From positions 1 through 64,000 of the forward strand of contig JBQNAL010000006.1 in NCBI GenBank assembly GCA_052170475.1: a DNA stretch of 64,000 bases, written 5' to 3'. The translations under genes and the position numbers were made by a program. The notes under the pieces were generated by a model, which had not been told where the DNA came from, did not search any database, and saw only the letters and a list, made by a program, of their open reading frames with translations. Positions 39,533 through 46,661 of the stretch are shown in pieces; position 1 is the first letter of the stretch, and each line of letters starts with the position of its first letter. The stretch comes from CAJPQU01 sp052170475. Lineage in GTDB: Bacteria; Bacillota; Negativicutes; Selenomonadales; Selenomonadaceae.

Positions 39533-39657
39533 TTGTGGATGGTGGGAGGGCGTCGGGGGTTTTTTATGTCGCGAAGGTGACGGCGGCGCTTTTCGGCGGC
39601 GCGGTGGTGCTGGGCGTCGGCTTCGTGGCGGGTATGTTGCTGGCGTTTTCGTTTTGA
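39517..39657 (+). CDS. 46-residue membrane peptide
   Basis: It starts at the ATG at 39517 (or 39526) inside the end of the previous gene. One or two hydrophobic segments rich in Gly, Ala and Val (VTAALFGGAVVLGVGFVAGM). The overlapping pair of tiny membrane proteins resembles phage accessory or holin-like pairs, but no family is recognised. Confidence 0.45.
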   Translation: MVFMLIVDGGRASGVFYVAKVTAALFGGAVVLGVGFVAGMLLAFSF

Positions 39658-39678
39658 GGGAGGAAGGAGGGAGAGAGG

Positions 39679-39933
39679 ATGGTTGAAATTTGTCCGATTT
39701 GCGGGCATGGGATCATGGCTGCGGTGCTTTGCCCGAAGTATGAGGTGCCGATTCATGATACGCACTGCAAGGATTGCCCGTATCATGTGGAGATGTTTTA
39801 TCATTGCCGGTTCCGGCAGGATACGTTGGAAAAGGCACGTCTTTTGGAGGCAAAAGAGAAGGAGAAGGCGCGGATGGCGCGGATCCGGGCGGCGTTTATG
39901 GCGGCGGTGAATAAAAAAGGGGCCCCGGCGTGA
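39679..39933 (+). CDS. Cys/His-rich zinc-binding protein
   Basis: 84 residues, ATG after aggagggagagagg. Possible zinc ligands are CPICGH (residues 5-10), C18, HCKDCPYH and the later HC. The C-terminal half is a basic, Lys/Arg/Glu-rich helix. Likely a small phage nucleic-acid-associated protein. Function unknown. Confidence 0.7.
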   Translation: MVEICPICGHGIMAAVLCPKYEVPIHDTHCKDCPYHVEMFYHCRFRQDTLEKARLLEAKEKEKARMARIRAAFMAAVNKKGAPA

Positions 39934-40003
39934 AGCCGAGGCCAATGAGATGATTTATGTGTATACATAGTATAGCAGAGTACGGGAAACGGTGCAAGAG
40001 GTG

Positions 40004-40444
40004 ATGAACGTGGGTAAAGCAGAGGAGGCGCTGGCGCGGATTGAGGCGCAGCGCGGTGAAGACGCAGGGATAAATGAGGTTTGCGATTTCCTTAGCGCGT
40101 GGGTGAAGGCGGAGGGGGATGCGGCGGCGCTGGTCTTAGCGAAGGAAAAGACGGCAAAGGGGGCATTTGCGGCGCTGAAGGCGTACGCGAGGAAGCACCA
40201 AAAGGGCGGGTATTATCGGTATGAGGAGAAGTTGGCTTTCTCTAAGATTATGGCATATTACGGCGTAGCGGAGGAAGAGGCGGATGCGCGCCTTGAGCAT
40301 GGTCTTTTCTATGAGGTGATGGCGGCGAAGCTGGAGAAGTGGAGGCCATACGGGAAAGAGACGGTGTGGGCCACGCAGGCGGCGCCGCCTAAAAAGGCGC
40401 CGCCTGCGGGGCTGTCGCTTTCGCTATCGGATCTGGGGCTGTAA
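40004..40444 (+). CDS. PcfK-like protein
   Basis: A soluble protein of about 146 residues. Helical N-terminus, then KGAFAALKAYARKHQKGGYY and KLAFSKIMAYYGVAEEEAD, features of PcfK-like proteins that are usually encoded before PcfJ, as here. The role is unknown; PcfK/PcfJ pairs occur on conjugative plasmids and prophages. The start is uncertain (GTG 39992, ATG 40004 or GTG 40010). Confidence 0.7.
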   Translation: MNVGKAEEALARIEAQRGEDAGINEVCDFLSAWVKAEGDAAALVLAKEKTAKGAFAALKAYARKHQKGGYYRYEEKLAFSKIMAYYGVAEEEADARLEHGLFYEVMAAKLEKWRPYGKETVWATQAAPPKKAPPAGLSLSLSDLGL

Positions 40445-40456
40445 GGGGGCGGCGTG

Positions 40457-42034
40457 ATGGAGCGGATGGAGGTTTATCGGATTCCTTTGCCGGAGGACGC
40501 GGCGGAGATGATGGGGCATTTTGGGGCGGATCCGTACGCATTCACGGAGGAGGAGGAACGGTTTTTGTGGGCGGCGCAGAGGCAGCCGCGATTTTTTGTC
40601 CTGAACCGGGAGGAAAAGGCGACGGGGCGGGGATGGTGCAGCACGTGCCGGGCATTTGGGGAAGGTGATCCGCGCCAGATATGGCACAAGGCGCAGATCG
40701 CTTGCCCGCATTGCGGATCGCCGCTGGTGGTGGAGCATGTGTGGCGGATGTCGAAGAGGATTCTTGACCATTCGCTTCTCTATCAGTGGCGAAGGAGCGA
40801 GGCGGAGCCGGGGTCGATTCTTTGCCGGGCGGTAGAGGTACACCGTACATGGTGCAAGACGAACGGGCGGCCGGATCTCATGAAGAAGAAGGCCTGTGTG
40901 GTGAGCTTTTATGTATACCGACCGGGGGCTGGGGGCTGGCAGCTAAAGCTTACCCATGCCACATGGACATGGAAGGCGAAGCGGCCGGCTCCTTTGGATG
41001 GGATGTATGAGCAGACGGGGAAGATGTGGCGAATCGTGGAGGATGAGGTGTCGCTTCGTTTGGCGGTGGGGGGGTCGCCTCTTCGGTATGGGATGAAAGA
41101 GTACGCGAAGTATCAGCGAGACCATTTCCTGTGCTTTTTCGATTGGTCGGGGCGATACCCTTCCGTGGAGAAGCTGGTGAAGATGGGGCTGGGGAATCTC
41201 GTGGCGTGGAAGATGGTCGGGGACGGCGGCAACGCGATCTATTGGGGCGGGAAAACATTGGAGAGAATTTTCCGCGGGAAATTGACGAAGGCGGATAAGC
41301 GCTGCCTCTTGCAGGACGGGAACCTGGTGACGCAGGGTGTCTTGCGCGTGTGGCAGTTTTTTAGGGGAAAGATGAGCATAGCGGAGGTGGTGAGGGGCAA
41401 GGAGGGGCGGTCACTGGAGGGGTACTGGTGGACGCTTTCTCAAATCGCCCGGCATGTAGATGGGAATAAAGCGATGGCGTACTTAAAGAAGCAGGGAAAA
41501 GAGACATGGGAGCGATGGCCACAGAATATTCGGACGTATGCGGATTATTTGGCCGATGCCGCGAAGCTCTCCCTGGATTTTAGGGACAAGAACGTTCTCT
41601 TCCCGAAGGATCTTTTCCAGATGCACCAAAATACGCTCCGCCAGGTGAAGTATAAAGAGAACGCGGCCTTAGAAGCGGCGTATGCGAAGAAGCGCCGCGG
41701 GGAGATGGAGAAGAGGTACAGCTTTTCGGCGATGGGGATGAAGATCGTGGTGCCGGAGGTGCTGGCGGATCTCATTGCAGAAGGGAAAGCGCAGCATACT
41801 TGCGTGGGCGGGTATATGGAGCGGGTGGCCAAGGGAGAGACGGACGTGGTGTTCGTCCGTCGCGAGGGGGATTTGGATGTGCCGTATATCACGATGGAGA
41901 TTCATGATCGGGTGATTTTCCAAGCGCGAGGGAAGAATAACAGAGTGCCGGATGAGGCGGGCAAGGCCTTTATCGAGGCGTTCAAGGCGGCAAAACTGAC
42001 GAAGAAAGAAGAGAGAGCGAGGGCAACGGCATGA
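40457..42034 (+). CDS. PcfJ-domain protein
   Basis: 525 residues. The N-terminal region has a zinc-binding set CSTCRAF...CPHCGSPLV (about residues 55-85). The C-terminal PcfJ signature is clear: FSAMGMKIVVPEVLADLIAEG, CVGGYMERVAKGETDVVFVR, PYITMEIHD and QARGKNNRVP. PcfJ proteins are of unsettled function. It lies between PcfK-like and DUF3102 genes, with which it probably forms an operon. Confidence 0.85.
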   Translation: MERMEVYRIPLPEDAAEMMGHFGADPYAFTEEEERFLWAAQRQPRFFVLNREEKATGRGWCSTCRAFGEGDPRQIWHKAQIACPHCGSPLVVEHVWRMSKRILDHSLLYQWRRSEAEPGSILCRAVEVHRTWCKTNGRPDLMKKKACVVSFYVYRPGAGGWQLKLTHATWTWKAKRPAPLDGMYEQTGKMWRIVEDEVSLRLAVGGSPLRYGMKEYAKYQRDHFLCFFDWSGRYPSVEKLVKMGLGNLVAWKMVGDGGNAIYWGGKTLERIFRGKLTKADKRCLLQDGNLVTQGVLRVWQFFRGKMSIAEVVRGKEGRSLEGYWWTLSQIARHVDGNKAMAYLKKQGKETWERWPQNIRTYADYLADAAKLSLDFRDKNVLFPKDLFQMHQNTLRQVKYKENAALEAAYAKKRRGEMEKRYSFSAMGMKIVVPEVLADLIAEGKAQHTCVGGYMERVAKGETDVVFVRREGDLDVPYITMEIHDRVIFQARGKNNRVPDEAGKAFIEAFKAAKLTKKEERARATA

Positions 42035-42954
42035 GTGAGACGATGGCTATATATAATGAAGGAAACGGAGAAAAGAACATCACGGCAGAGGCGAATGAGG
42101 CGCGGCTTTTGACGCTTGCGACGGAGATCAATGCGATCAAACGGACGACGCAGCGGATGATGATGCAGGCGGCGATCGACATTGGACAGCGGCTCATGGA
42201 GGTCAAGGCAGCGGTTGGTCATGGGAACTGGGGCAAGTGGCTTTTGAAGCATGTGGACTATTCAGAGCGGACAGCGCAGAATTTGATCCGGCTCTATGAG
42301 GAGTACGGCAGAGGGCAGGGGAGCCTTTTCGGCGAGGGGGGAAATCCGCAGCTGGTGGCGGATTTGAGTGTGAGTCAGGCGGTGGCGCTCCTTGGGATCA
42401 AGGACGCGGATGAGCGGGCGGAATTTATTGAAGGAAACGATGTAGCGGCGATGACGAAGCGAGAGCTTGAAGAGGCGATCCGAGAGCGAAACGAGGCGAG
42501 GGAGGCGCTTTCGGCGGAGAAAGAGGCTTGGCGGGAGGCGAAGGCGGAGGCCGAAAAGGCGAAGGGGCGGCTAAAGACGCTAAAGGAGACTTTTAAAAAA
42601 GCGGATAAGGAGAAGGATGAAGAGCTTCTCCTGCGGGCGAAGGAGGCTGCGGCGCAAAAGACAGAGGTGGAGCGCTTAGAGGCGGAGCTTAAGTCGGCGC
42701 TGGAGTTGGCGGCAGAGAAGGAGGCGTCCGGGGGCGGCTCGGCGGAGGATAAGGCGCGCATCGAGGAACTTACGGCGGCGCTGAAGAAGGCGGAGGATAC
42801 GTCGCGGTGGGAGTTCGCTGCTGGAGTGAAGGGGCTGCAGGAGGGCTTTAATGGGCTTCTCCGTCTCATCGAGGGACAGGAGGCGGAGGCGCGGGGGCGG
42901 TATCGGACGGCGCTCCATACGCTTCTTTCGGAGATGGTGAAGCTTTTGGCATAG
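42031..42954 (+). CDS. DUF3102 ParB-like phage protein with long coiled coil
   Basis: 307 residues. Residues about 20-90 contain the DUF3102 pattern (AAIDIGQRLMEVKAAVGHGNW-GKWLLKH, YSERTAQNLIRLYEEYG). Residues about 130-250 are an almost continuous charged coiled coil of Glu, Ala, Lys and Arg. Such proteins are common in Firmicute phages near replication genes and may bind DNA. It overlaps the PcfJ stop by 4 bp and is followed by a terminator. Confidence 0.85.
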   Translation: MSETMAIYNEGNGEKNITAEANEARLLTLATEINAIKRTTQRMMMQAAIDIGQRLMEVKAAVGHGNWGKWLLKHVDYSERTAQNLIRLYEEYGRGQGSLFGEGGNPQLVADLSVSQAVALLGIKDADERAEFIEGNDVAAMTKRELEEAIRERNEAREALSAEKEAWREAKAEAEKAKGRLKTLKETFKKADKEKDEELLLRAKEAAAQKTEVERLEAELKSALELAAEKEASGGGSAEDKARIEELTAALKKAEDTSRWEFAAGVKGLQEGFNGLLRLIEGQEAEARGRYRTALHTLLSEMVKLLA

Positions 42955-42961
42955 AGTGAGA

Positions 42962-42997
42962 TCCCGCCGGTACATCCAGCCGGCGGGGACATTTTTT
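42962..42997 (+). terminator. Intrinsic terminator after the DUF3102 gene
   Basis: Stem TCCCGCCGG / CCGGCGGGGA with a nine-base loop, followed by CATTTTTT. Confidence 0.88.
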
Positions 42998-43022
42998 CGG
43001 TGTTGTCCTGATTTTCAAAGGA

Positions 43023-43098
43023 GCGGCTAAAGGCCGCGTCTCTTCTCGATAAAGGAATTATTCTTTGGACATTCCCTGAAAAAAATACGCATTTTTTT
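43023..43098 (+). other. Two hairpins upstream of the HUH replication gene, candidate origin
   Basis: GCGGC-taaag-GCCGC (43023-43037) and an AT-rich stem AAAAAAAT-acgc-ATTTTTTT (43079-43098) lie in the 157-bp gap before the HUH gene. Rolling-circle nicking sites are often hairpins near the rep gene, so this is a candidate origin. It is not proven. Confidence 0.35.
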
Positions 43099-43111
43099 AT
43101 GAGGTGCCATC

Positions 43112-43858
43112 ATGGCCTATATCCATTCCCACTGGACATCCAAGAATGGGAATTTCATGATAGATAAAAAGTATCACAGTCAGCGGTTTATGCCGAAGAA
43201 CCCGATGATCAGAGAAAAGCGTCAGCCGAAGAGGATGGAGACGCCCGTCACGCAGGAGAAGGTGAACCAGAGGCGGCGTGTGGAGGAGACGACGCGGCTG
43301 ATGATGGATAATTTTCTTCCGGGTGATACGTATTTCACGCTGACGTTTCGGGAGAAGCTGCCGGTCACGGAGGTGAAGCGCTTGGTGGAGAAGTTTAAGC
43401 GCCAGATCCGGGATCGCTTGAAGCGGCATGGGAAGGCGTTTCGGTATCTGTCCGTGATCGAGCATATGGGGATCCATGCCAAGGGGCGACCCCATGCGCA
43501 TATCCTGACAAACGCTCTGACAGAGGAGGAGCTAAAGTTTGCGGTTTCGATCTGGAAGCTGGGGCGGGTGAAGGTAGAGCGCTACGGCGGGGCGGCGCTC
43601 GATGCAGCGAAGCTCTCGGCATATTTCTGCAAAGAGGGGATCGATAGGGAGACGGGGAGCGGTAGGCTCTCTCTCTCACAGAATCTTCTTCGGCGTGAGC
43701 CAGTGAAGGAGATCGTGACGCGCTCGGAGACGTATCGGGAGGAGATACGCGCCCCGAAGGGGTACCGAATCGTGGAGGCGCTATCGTATAGTGCGCGAAC
43801 GGATGAGGGGTACCCGCTGCAGGTAGCGGTATATGAGCGAATAGGAGGGAACCCATGA
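43112..43858 (+). CDS. HUH-type rolling-circle replication initiator-like protein
   Basis: 248 residues. TYFTLTFREKLPVTEVKRL, the helix KRQIRDRLKRHGKAFRYLSV-IE, the metal-binding GRPHAHIL (HUH, about residues 128-135) and the candidate catalytic Tyr in LSAYFCKEGID match the REP_ORF2/G2P-like HUH endonucleases. It likely nicks DNA to start phage replication. Such an initiator is not typical of T7-like podoviruses. The start ATG follows gaggtg. Confidence 0.8.
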   Translation: MAYIHSHWTSKNGNFMIDKKYHSQRFMPKNPMIREKRQPKRMETPVTQEKVNQRRRVEETTRLMMDNFLPGDTYFTLTFREKLPVTEVKRLVEKFKRQIRDRLKRHGKAFRYLSVIEHMGIHAKGRPHAHILTNALTEEELKFAVSIWKLGRVKVERYGGAALDAAKLSAYFCKEGIDRETGSGRLSLSQNLLRREPVKEIVTRSETYREEIRAPKGYRIVEALSYSARTDEGYPLQVAVYERIGGNP

Positions 43859-44034
43859 AACTCTGTGAAACCGTATGGGAGCTAAAGCGAATGAGGGCGG
43901 AGTGCCCCACGGGGTCACGCGGGGCGCAGGCGCTCACGCGGGCGATCGCGGTTGTGGAGAAGGAGAAAGAGCGGCACGAGGCAGCGGTGAAGAAGTTTCA
44001 TGGGCGGCTCCACGGGAGAAAGGATCCGTCCTGA
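43855..44034 (+). CDS. Unknown 59-residue basic protein
   Basis: It starts in an ATGA overlap with the HUH gene; an aggaggg site lies just upstream. Helical and charged (CETVWELKRMRAECPTGSRG; AVVEKEKERHEAAVKKFHGR). Function unknown; co-translated with the initiator. Confidence 0.6.
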   Translation: MKLCETVWELKRMRAECPTGSRGAQALTRAIAVVEKEKERHEAAVKKFHGRLHGRKDPS

Positions 44035-44061
44035 TTTTGCGTGGAAAAAGGGGGGCGCTTG

Positions 44062-44340
44062 ATGGGTCGGATAAATGGGGAGCGTACGGAAGGGGTATGC
44101 GCGTGGTGCGGGGAGAAGTTTTGGTATCTGCGGCGCAGAAAGGAGCGGCAGTATTGCGATGATTGCGCGAATTCCAAGGAGCGAAGGAATGCGATGCAGA
44201 ACGCACGGAGGCGTGAGCAGGAGAAGCGCCGAAAGCCGAGGGAATATCCTTTGCCTCTTGATGAGAAGATCCGTGAGGCTTCAAGGCTGCACCTTTCGTA
44301 CGGGAAATATGTAGCACTTTTGGAGCGGCGTCCGCATTGA
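44062..44340 (+). CDS. Small zinc-finger phage protein
   Basis: 92 residues. CAWCGEKFW and CDDCANSKER give four cysteines in a CxxC-x(n)-CxxC ribbon, followed by a very basic helix (RRREQEKRRKPRE) and the LSYGKYVALLER end. Likely a DNA- or RNA-binding early protein. The ATG at 44062 is preferred to the GTG at 44041, because aggggggcg lies just before it. Confidence 0.7.
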   Translation: MGRINGERTEGVCAWCGEKFWYLRRRKERQYCDDCANSKERRNAMQNARRREQEKRRKPREYPLPLDEKIREASRLHLSYGKYVALLERRPH

Positions 44341-44354
44341 GCGGGCGCCTTTTT
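44327..44354 (+). terminator. Intrinsic terminator before the structural module
   Basis: Stem GGCGTCCGC / GCGGGCGCC (one G-U pair) with loop ATTGA, followed by TTTTT. It includes the last codons of the zinc-finger gene. Confidence 0.85.
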
Positions 44355-44416
44355 ATTTTTTGCTTTGGAATATGTGTTTGTTTTGGTATGGTAAATATAG
44401 CGAATAAGACACAGCC

Positions 44417-44440
44417 TACGCGTGCGCGTGCGCGTGCGCG
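44417..44440. repeat. Alternating purine-pyrimidine microsatellite
   Basis: 24 bp of strict pyrimidine-purine alternation built from CGTGCG hexamers (three copies) just before the terminase ribosome binding site. Such DNA can adopt the Z form, and hexamer copy number can change by slippage. Confidence 0.75.
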
Positions 44441-44460
44441 AGGAGAGGGGGGCGGCGGCT

Positions 44461-45144
44461 ATGGCGGCGGAGGAGAAGACGGGAAAGAGAAGCGCGGCGA
44501 GAAGAGACACGAAAAAGGCGGGGGCTGCCCTGAAAGCGAAGGGCAGGGCGAAGCCGAAGAAGGCGGCCACGAAGCAAAAGGCAAAGCCGGAGCAAAATGC
44601 AGGAAAAGCGGAGCAAAAGGCAGGAAAAGCGGAGCAAAAGGCGGGCAGGGAGAAGAAGGAACGGGTGTTTCGATTTACCCGCAGCGCGAAGCAGAACGAA
44701 TTTTTGAACGCGCTGGTAAAGACGGGGACGGTAAAGGGCGCGACGGCGCTTTCGGGGATCTCCCGGGCGAGCCATTACCGCTGGCTGGAGGATGACGCGT
44801 ATCAGGTGGGGCTTTCCCGGGCGCGGCAGATGGCGGCAGACCTTTTGGAGGATGAAGCCTGGCGGCGGGCGGTGGAGGGGGATGAGCGCCCCATCTACAA
44901 CAAACACGGAGAGAAGATTTCTTCGGTCAGGTATTATTCTGACCGGCTCTTAGAAAAGCTCTTGGCGGCGAATTTGCCGGAAAAGTACAAGGAGCGCATC
45001 GAGGAGACGGTGGTCGGGGATGGCGCAGCGGAGTTTGGCTGGGAAGGAGAGGAACGGGATGGAGACGAGGGACGCGGCGAGGAGGATCACGATTCCCTAC
45101 CGGCCGGAAAGGCTATGGAGGGAGAAGATTCATCCCGGGCTTGA
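44461..45144 (+). CDS. terS: Phage terminase small subunit
   Basis: This 227-residue protein recognises DNA and guides packaging. An N-terminal Lys/Ala-rich arm of about 65 residues contains duplicated AGKAEQK units. An HTH follows (VKGATALSGISRASHYRWLE), then LSRARQMAADLLEDEAWRRAV and the typical PIYNKHGEKISSVRYYSDRLLEKLLAANLPEKY region. The last 28 codons overlap the large subunit gene in another frame and give an acidic tail. The ATG at 44461 follows gaggagagggggg. Confidence 0.85.
   Translation: MAAEEKTGKRSAARRDTKKAGAALKAKGRAKPKKAATKQKAKPEQNAGKAEQKAGKAEQKAGREKKERVFRFTRSAKQNEFLNALVKTGTVKGATALSGISRASHYRWLEDDAYQVGLSRARQMAADLLEDEAWRRAVEGDERPIYNKHGEKISSVRYYSDRLLEKLLAANLPEKYKERIEETVVGDGAAEFGWEGEERDGDEGRGEEDHDSLPAGKAMEGEDSSRA
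44599..44640 (+). repeat. Two 21-bp tandem repeats in terS
   Basis: Two perfect 21-bp copies (44599-44619 and 44620-44640, each GCAGGAAAAGCGGAGCAAAAG with the first 20 bases GCAGGAAAAGCGGAGCAAAA) encode the AGKAEQK duplication. A partial copy precedes them. Confidence 0.85.
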
Positions 45145-46405
45145 AGGCCATCGCTTTTCCGTACTCGTGGCGCATCGGCGCTTTGGGAAAACGGTGGGGA
45201 CGGTCAACCACATGATCAAGATGGCAGTGAAGAATACACGCCGCGCGCCTCGATACGCGTACATCGCGCCGTATCGCAATCAGGCGAAGATGATCGCATG
45301 GGAATACCTCAAGTTCTACACGCATGTGATCCCGAAGATTCGGGTCAACGAGAGCGATCTTTATGTGGAGCTGCCCTGCCGCAGGGACTACGAAGGGGCG
45401 GCGGGGGCAAGGCTCTACATCGTGGGGGCGGATCATCCCGATGCGCTTCGCGGGGGGTATTGGGACGGGGTGATTCTTGACGAGTACGCACAGATCAAAA
45501 AGGAGCTGTGGGATGAGATCATCAATCCGGCGATTGCCGACCGCAAGGGCTGGGTGGTCTTCATCGGCACGCCGAAGGGGCAAAACCAATTTTACGAGAT
45601 TTACTTGAAGGCGCAGAAGGCAAAGGACTGGTACACGGCGCTCTATCGGGCGGAGGAAAGCGGGGTCTTCGCGAAGGGCGGACGCTTTGGCCCTGAGGAG
45701 TTGGCCCGCATGAAGGCGGATATGACGAGCCTTGCGATTCGTCAGGAACTGGAATGCGATTTCACGGCGAGCGCGGCCAACGTCCTCATCACGATTGATA
45801 CGGTGACGGCGGCGACCGAACGAACGTACCGCAGCGAGGAGATCGCGGGTGCGCCGAGGATTTTGGGGGTCGATGTGGCGCGCTTCGGGGACGATTCGTC
45901 CGTACTCTTTCGCCGTCAGGGGCTGGTGGCGTATCCGCCCCGGGTGATCACCGATGCAGATAACATGACACTGGCGGGACAGGTGGCGGAGGAGATACGA
46001 AGATTTCGCCCGGACGTGGTCTTTGTCGATTCCGGCCGCGGGGAAGGGGTGATCGACCGGCTGCGCCAACTCGGCCATCGGGTGACGGAGGTCAATTTCG
46101 GCGGCAAGGCGGACGATGCGGGCAGGTACGCGAATAAGCGCATGGAGATGTGGGCGCGGATGGCGGACTGGCTGAAAGAGGGCGGATCCATCCCCAACCT
46201 TTCGGATCTCAAGACGGAGCTTTCCGCGCCGGAGTATTTCTTTACCCGGTCGGGGCATTTGCAGCTTGAAGCGAAGGAGGACATCAAGGAGAAGCTGGGG
46301 CGCTCCCCTGATACGGCGGACGCTTTGGCCTTGACGTTCTCTTACCATGTGGCGCCAAGCGATGAGGTGAGGCCGCGAAGGTGCCATACGGAGTACAATT
46401 TTTAG
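45059..46405 (+). CDS. terL: Phage terminase large subunit
   Basis: This 448-residue packaging motor has an N-terminal ATPase (Walker A AHRRFGKT, about residues 38-45; Walker B GVILDEYAQ; coupling motif FIGTPKG) and a C-terminal RNase H-like nuclease (ILGVDVARFGDDSSVL; VVFVDSGRGEGVIDRL; DTADALALTF). All catalytic acidic residues are visible. It starts 86 bp before the terS stop, with ggagagg upstream. Confidence 0.93.
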   Translation: METRDAARRITIPYRPERLWREKIHPGLEGHRFSVLVAHRRFGKTVGTVNHMIKMAVKNTRRAPRYAYIAPYRNQAKMIAWEYLKFYTHVIPKIRVNESDLYVELPCRRDYEGAAGARLYIVGADHPDALRGGYWDGVILDEYAQIKKELWDEIINPAIADRKGWVVFIGTPKGQNQFYEIYLKAQKAKDWYTALYRAEESGVFAKGGRFGPEELARMKADMTSLAIRQELECDFTASAANVLITIDTVTAATERTYRSEEIAGAPRILGVDVARFGDDSSVLFRRQGLVAYPPRVITDADNMTLAGQVAEEIRRFRPDVVFVDSGRGEGVIDRLRQLGHRVTEVNFGGKADDAGRYANKRMEMWARMADWLKEGGSIPNLSDLKTELSAPEYFFTRSGHLQLEAKEDIKEKLGRSPDTADALALTFSYHVAPSDEVRPRRCHTEYNF

Positions 46406-46425
46406 TCCTGAAGGGAGGTGAGAAT

Positions 46426-46653
46426 ATGTGCATGGGCGGAGGAGCCGGCGGCAGCTATACCGCGCCGCCAGCACCGAAGGTGGATCCTGTCCCCACGGCG
46501 GTCACAGACAGCGGGCAAAACAGCACGCAAAGGGTCAGCAAAGAGCAGCGGCGCAAAAAGGGGCAAAGTTCCAATGTCCTGTCGGCGGATCGAGAAACGA
46601 TCTTAGGCGCTGCGGGGGGCAATACTGGAGCGAGCAGGACGACACTGGGGTGA
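46426..46653 (+). CDS. Small conserved podovirus protein before the portal
   Basis: 75 residues, ATG after gggaggtgag. Gly-rich start MCMGGGAGGSYTAPPAPKVD, then a polar, Lys/Arg-rich low-complexity chain. Short Gly/Pro-rich proteins of this kind precede the head-tail connector gene in BPP-1-like phages. Function unknown. Confidence 0.6.
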   Translation: MCMGGGAGGSYTAPPAPKVDPVPTAVTDSGQNSTQRVSKEQRRKKGQSSNVLSADRETILGAAGGNTGASRTTLG

Positions 46654-46661
46654 GGTGAAGG

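Noticed and set aside
44337..44795. 152-codon frame MSGRLFIFCFGICV overlapping terS
   Set aside because: It lies in another frame over terS and the microsatellite, without a ribosome binding site, and gives low-complexity Gly/Glu sequence.
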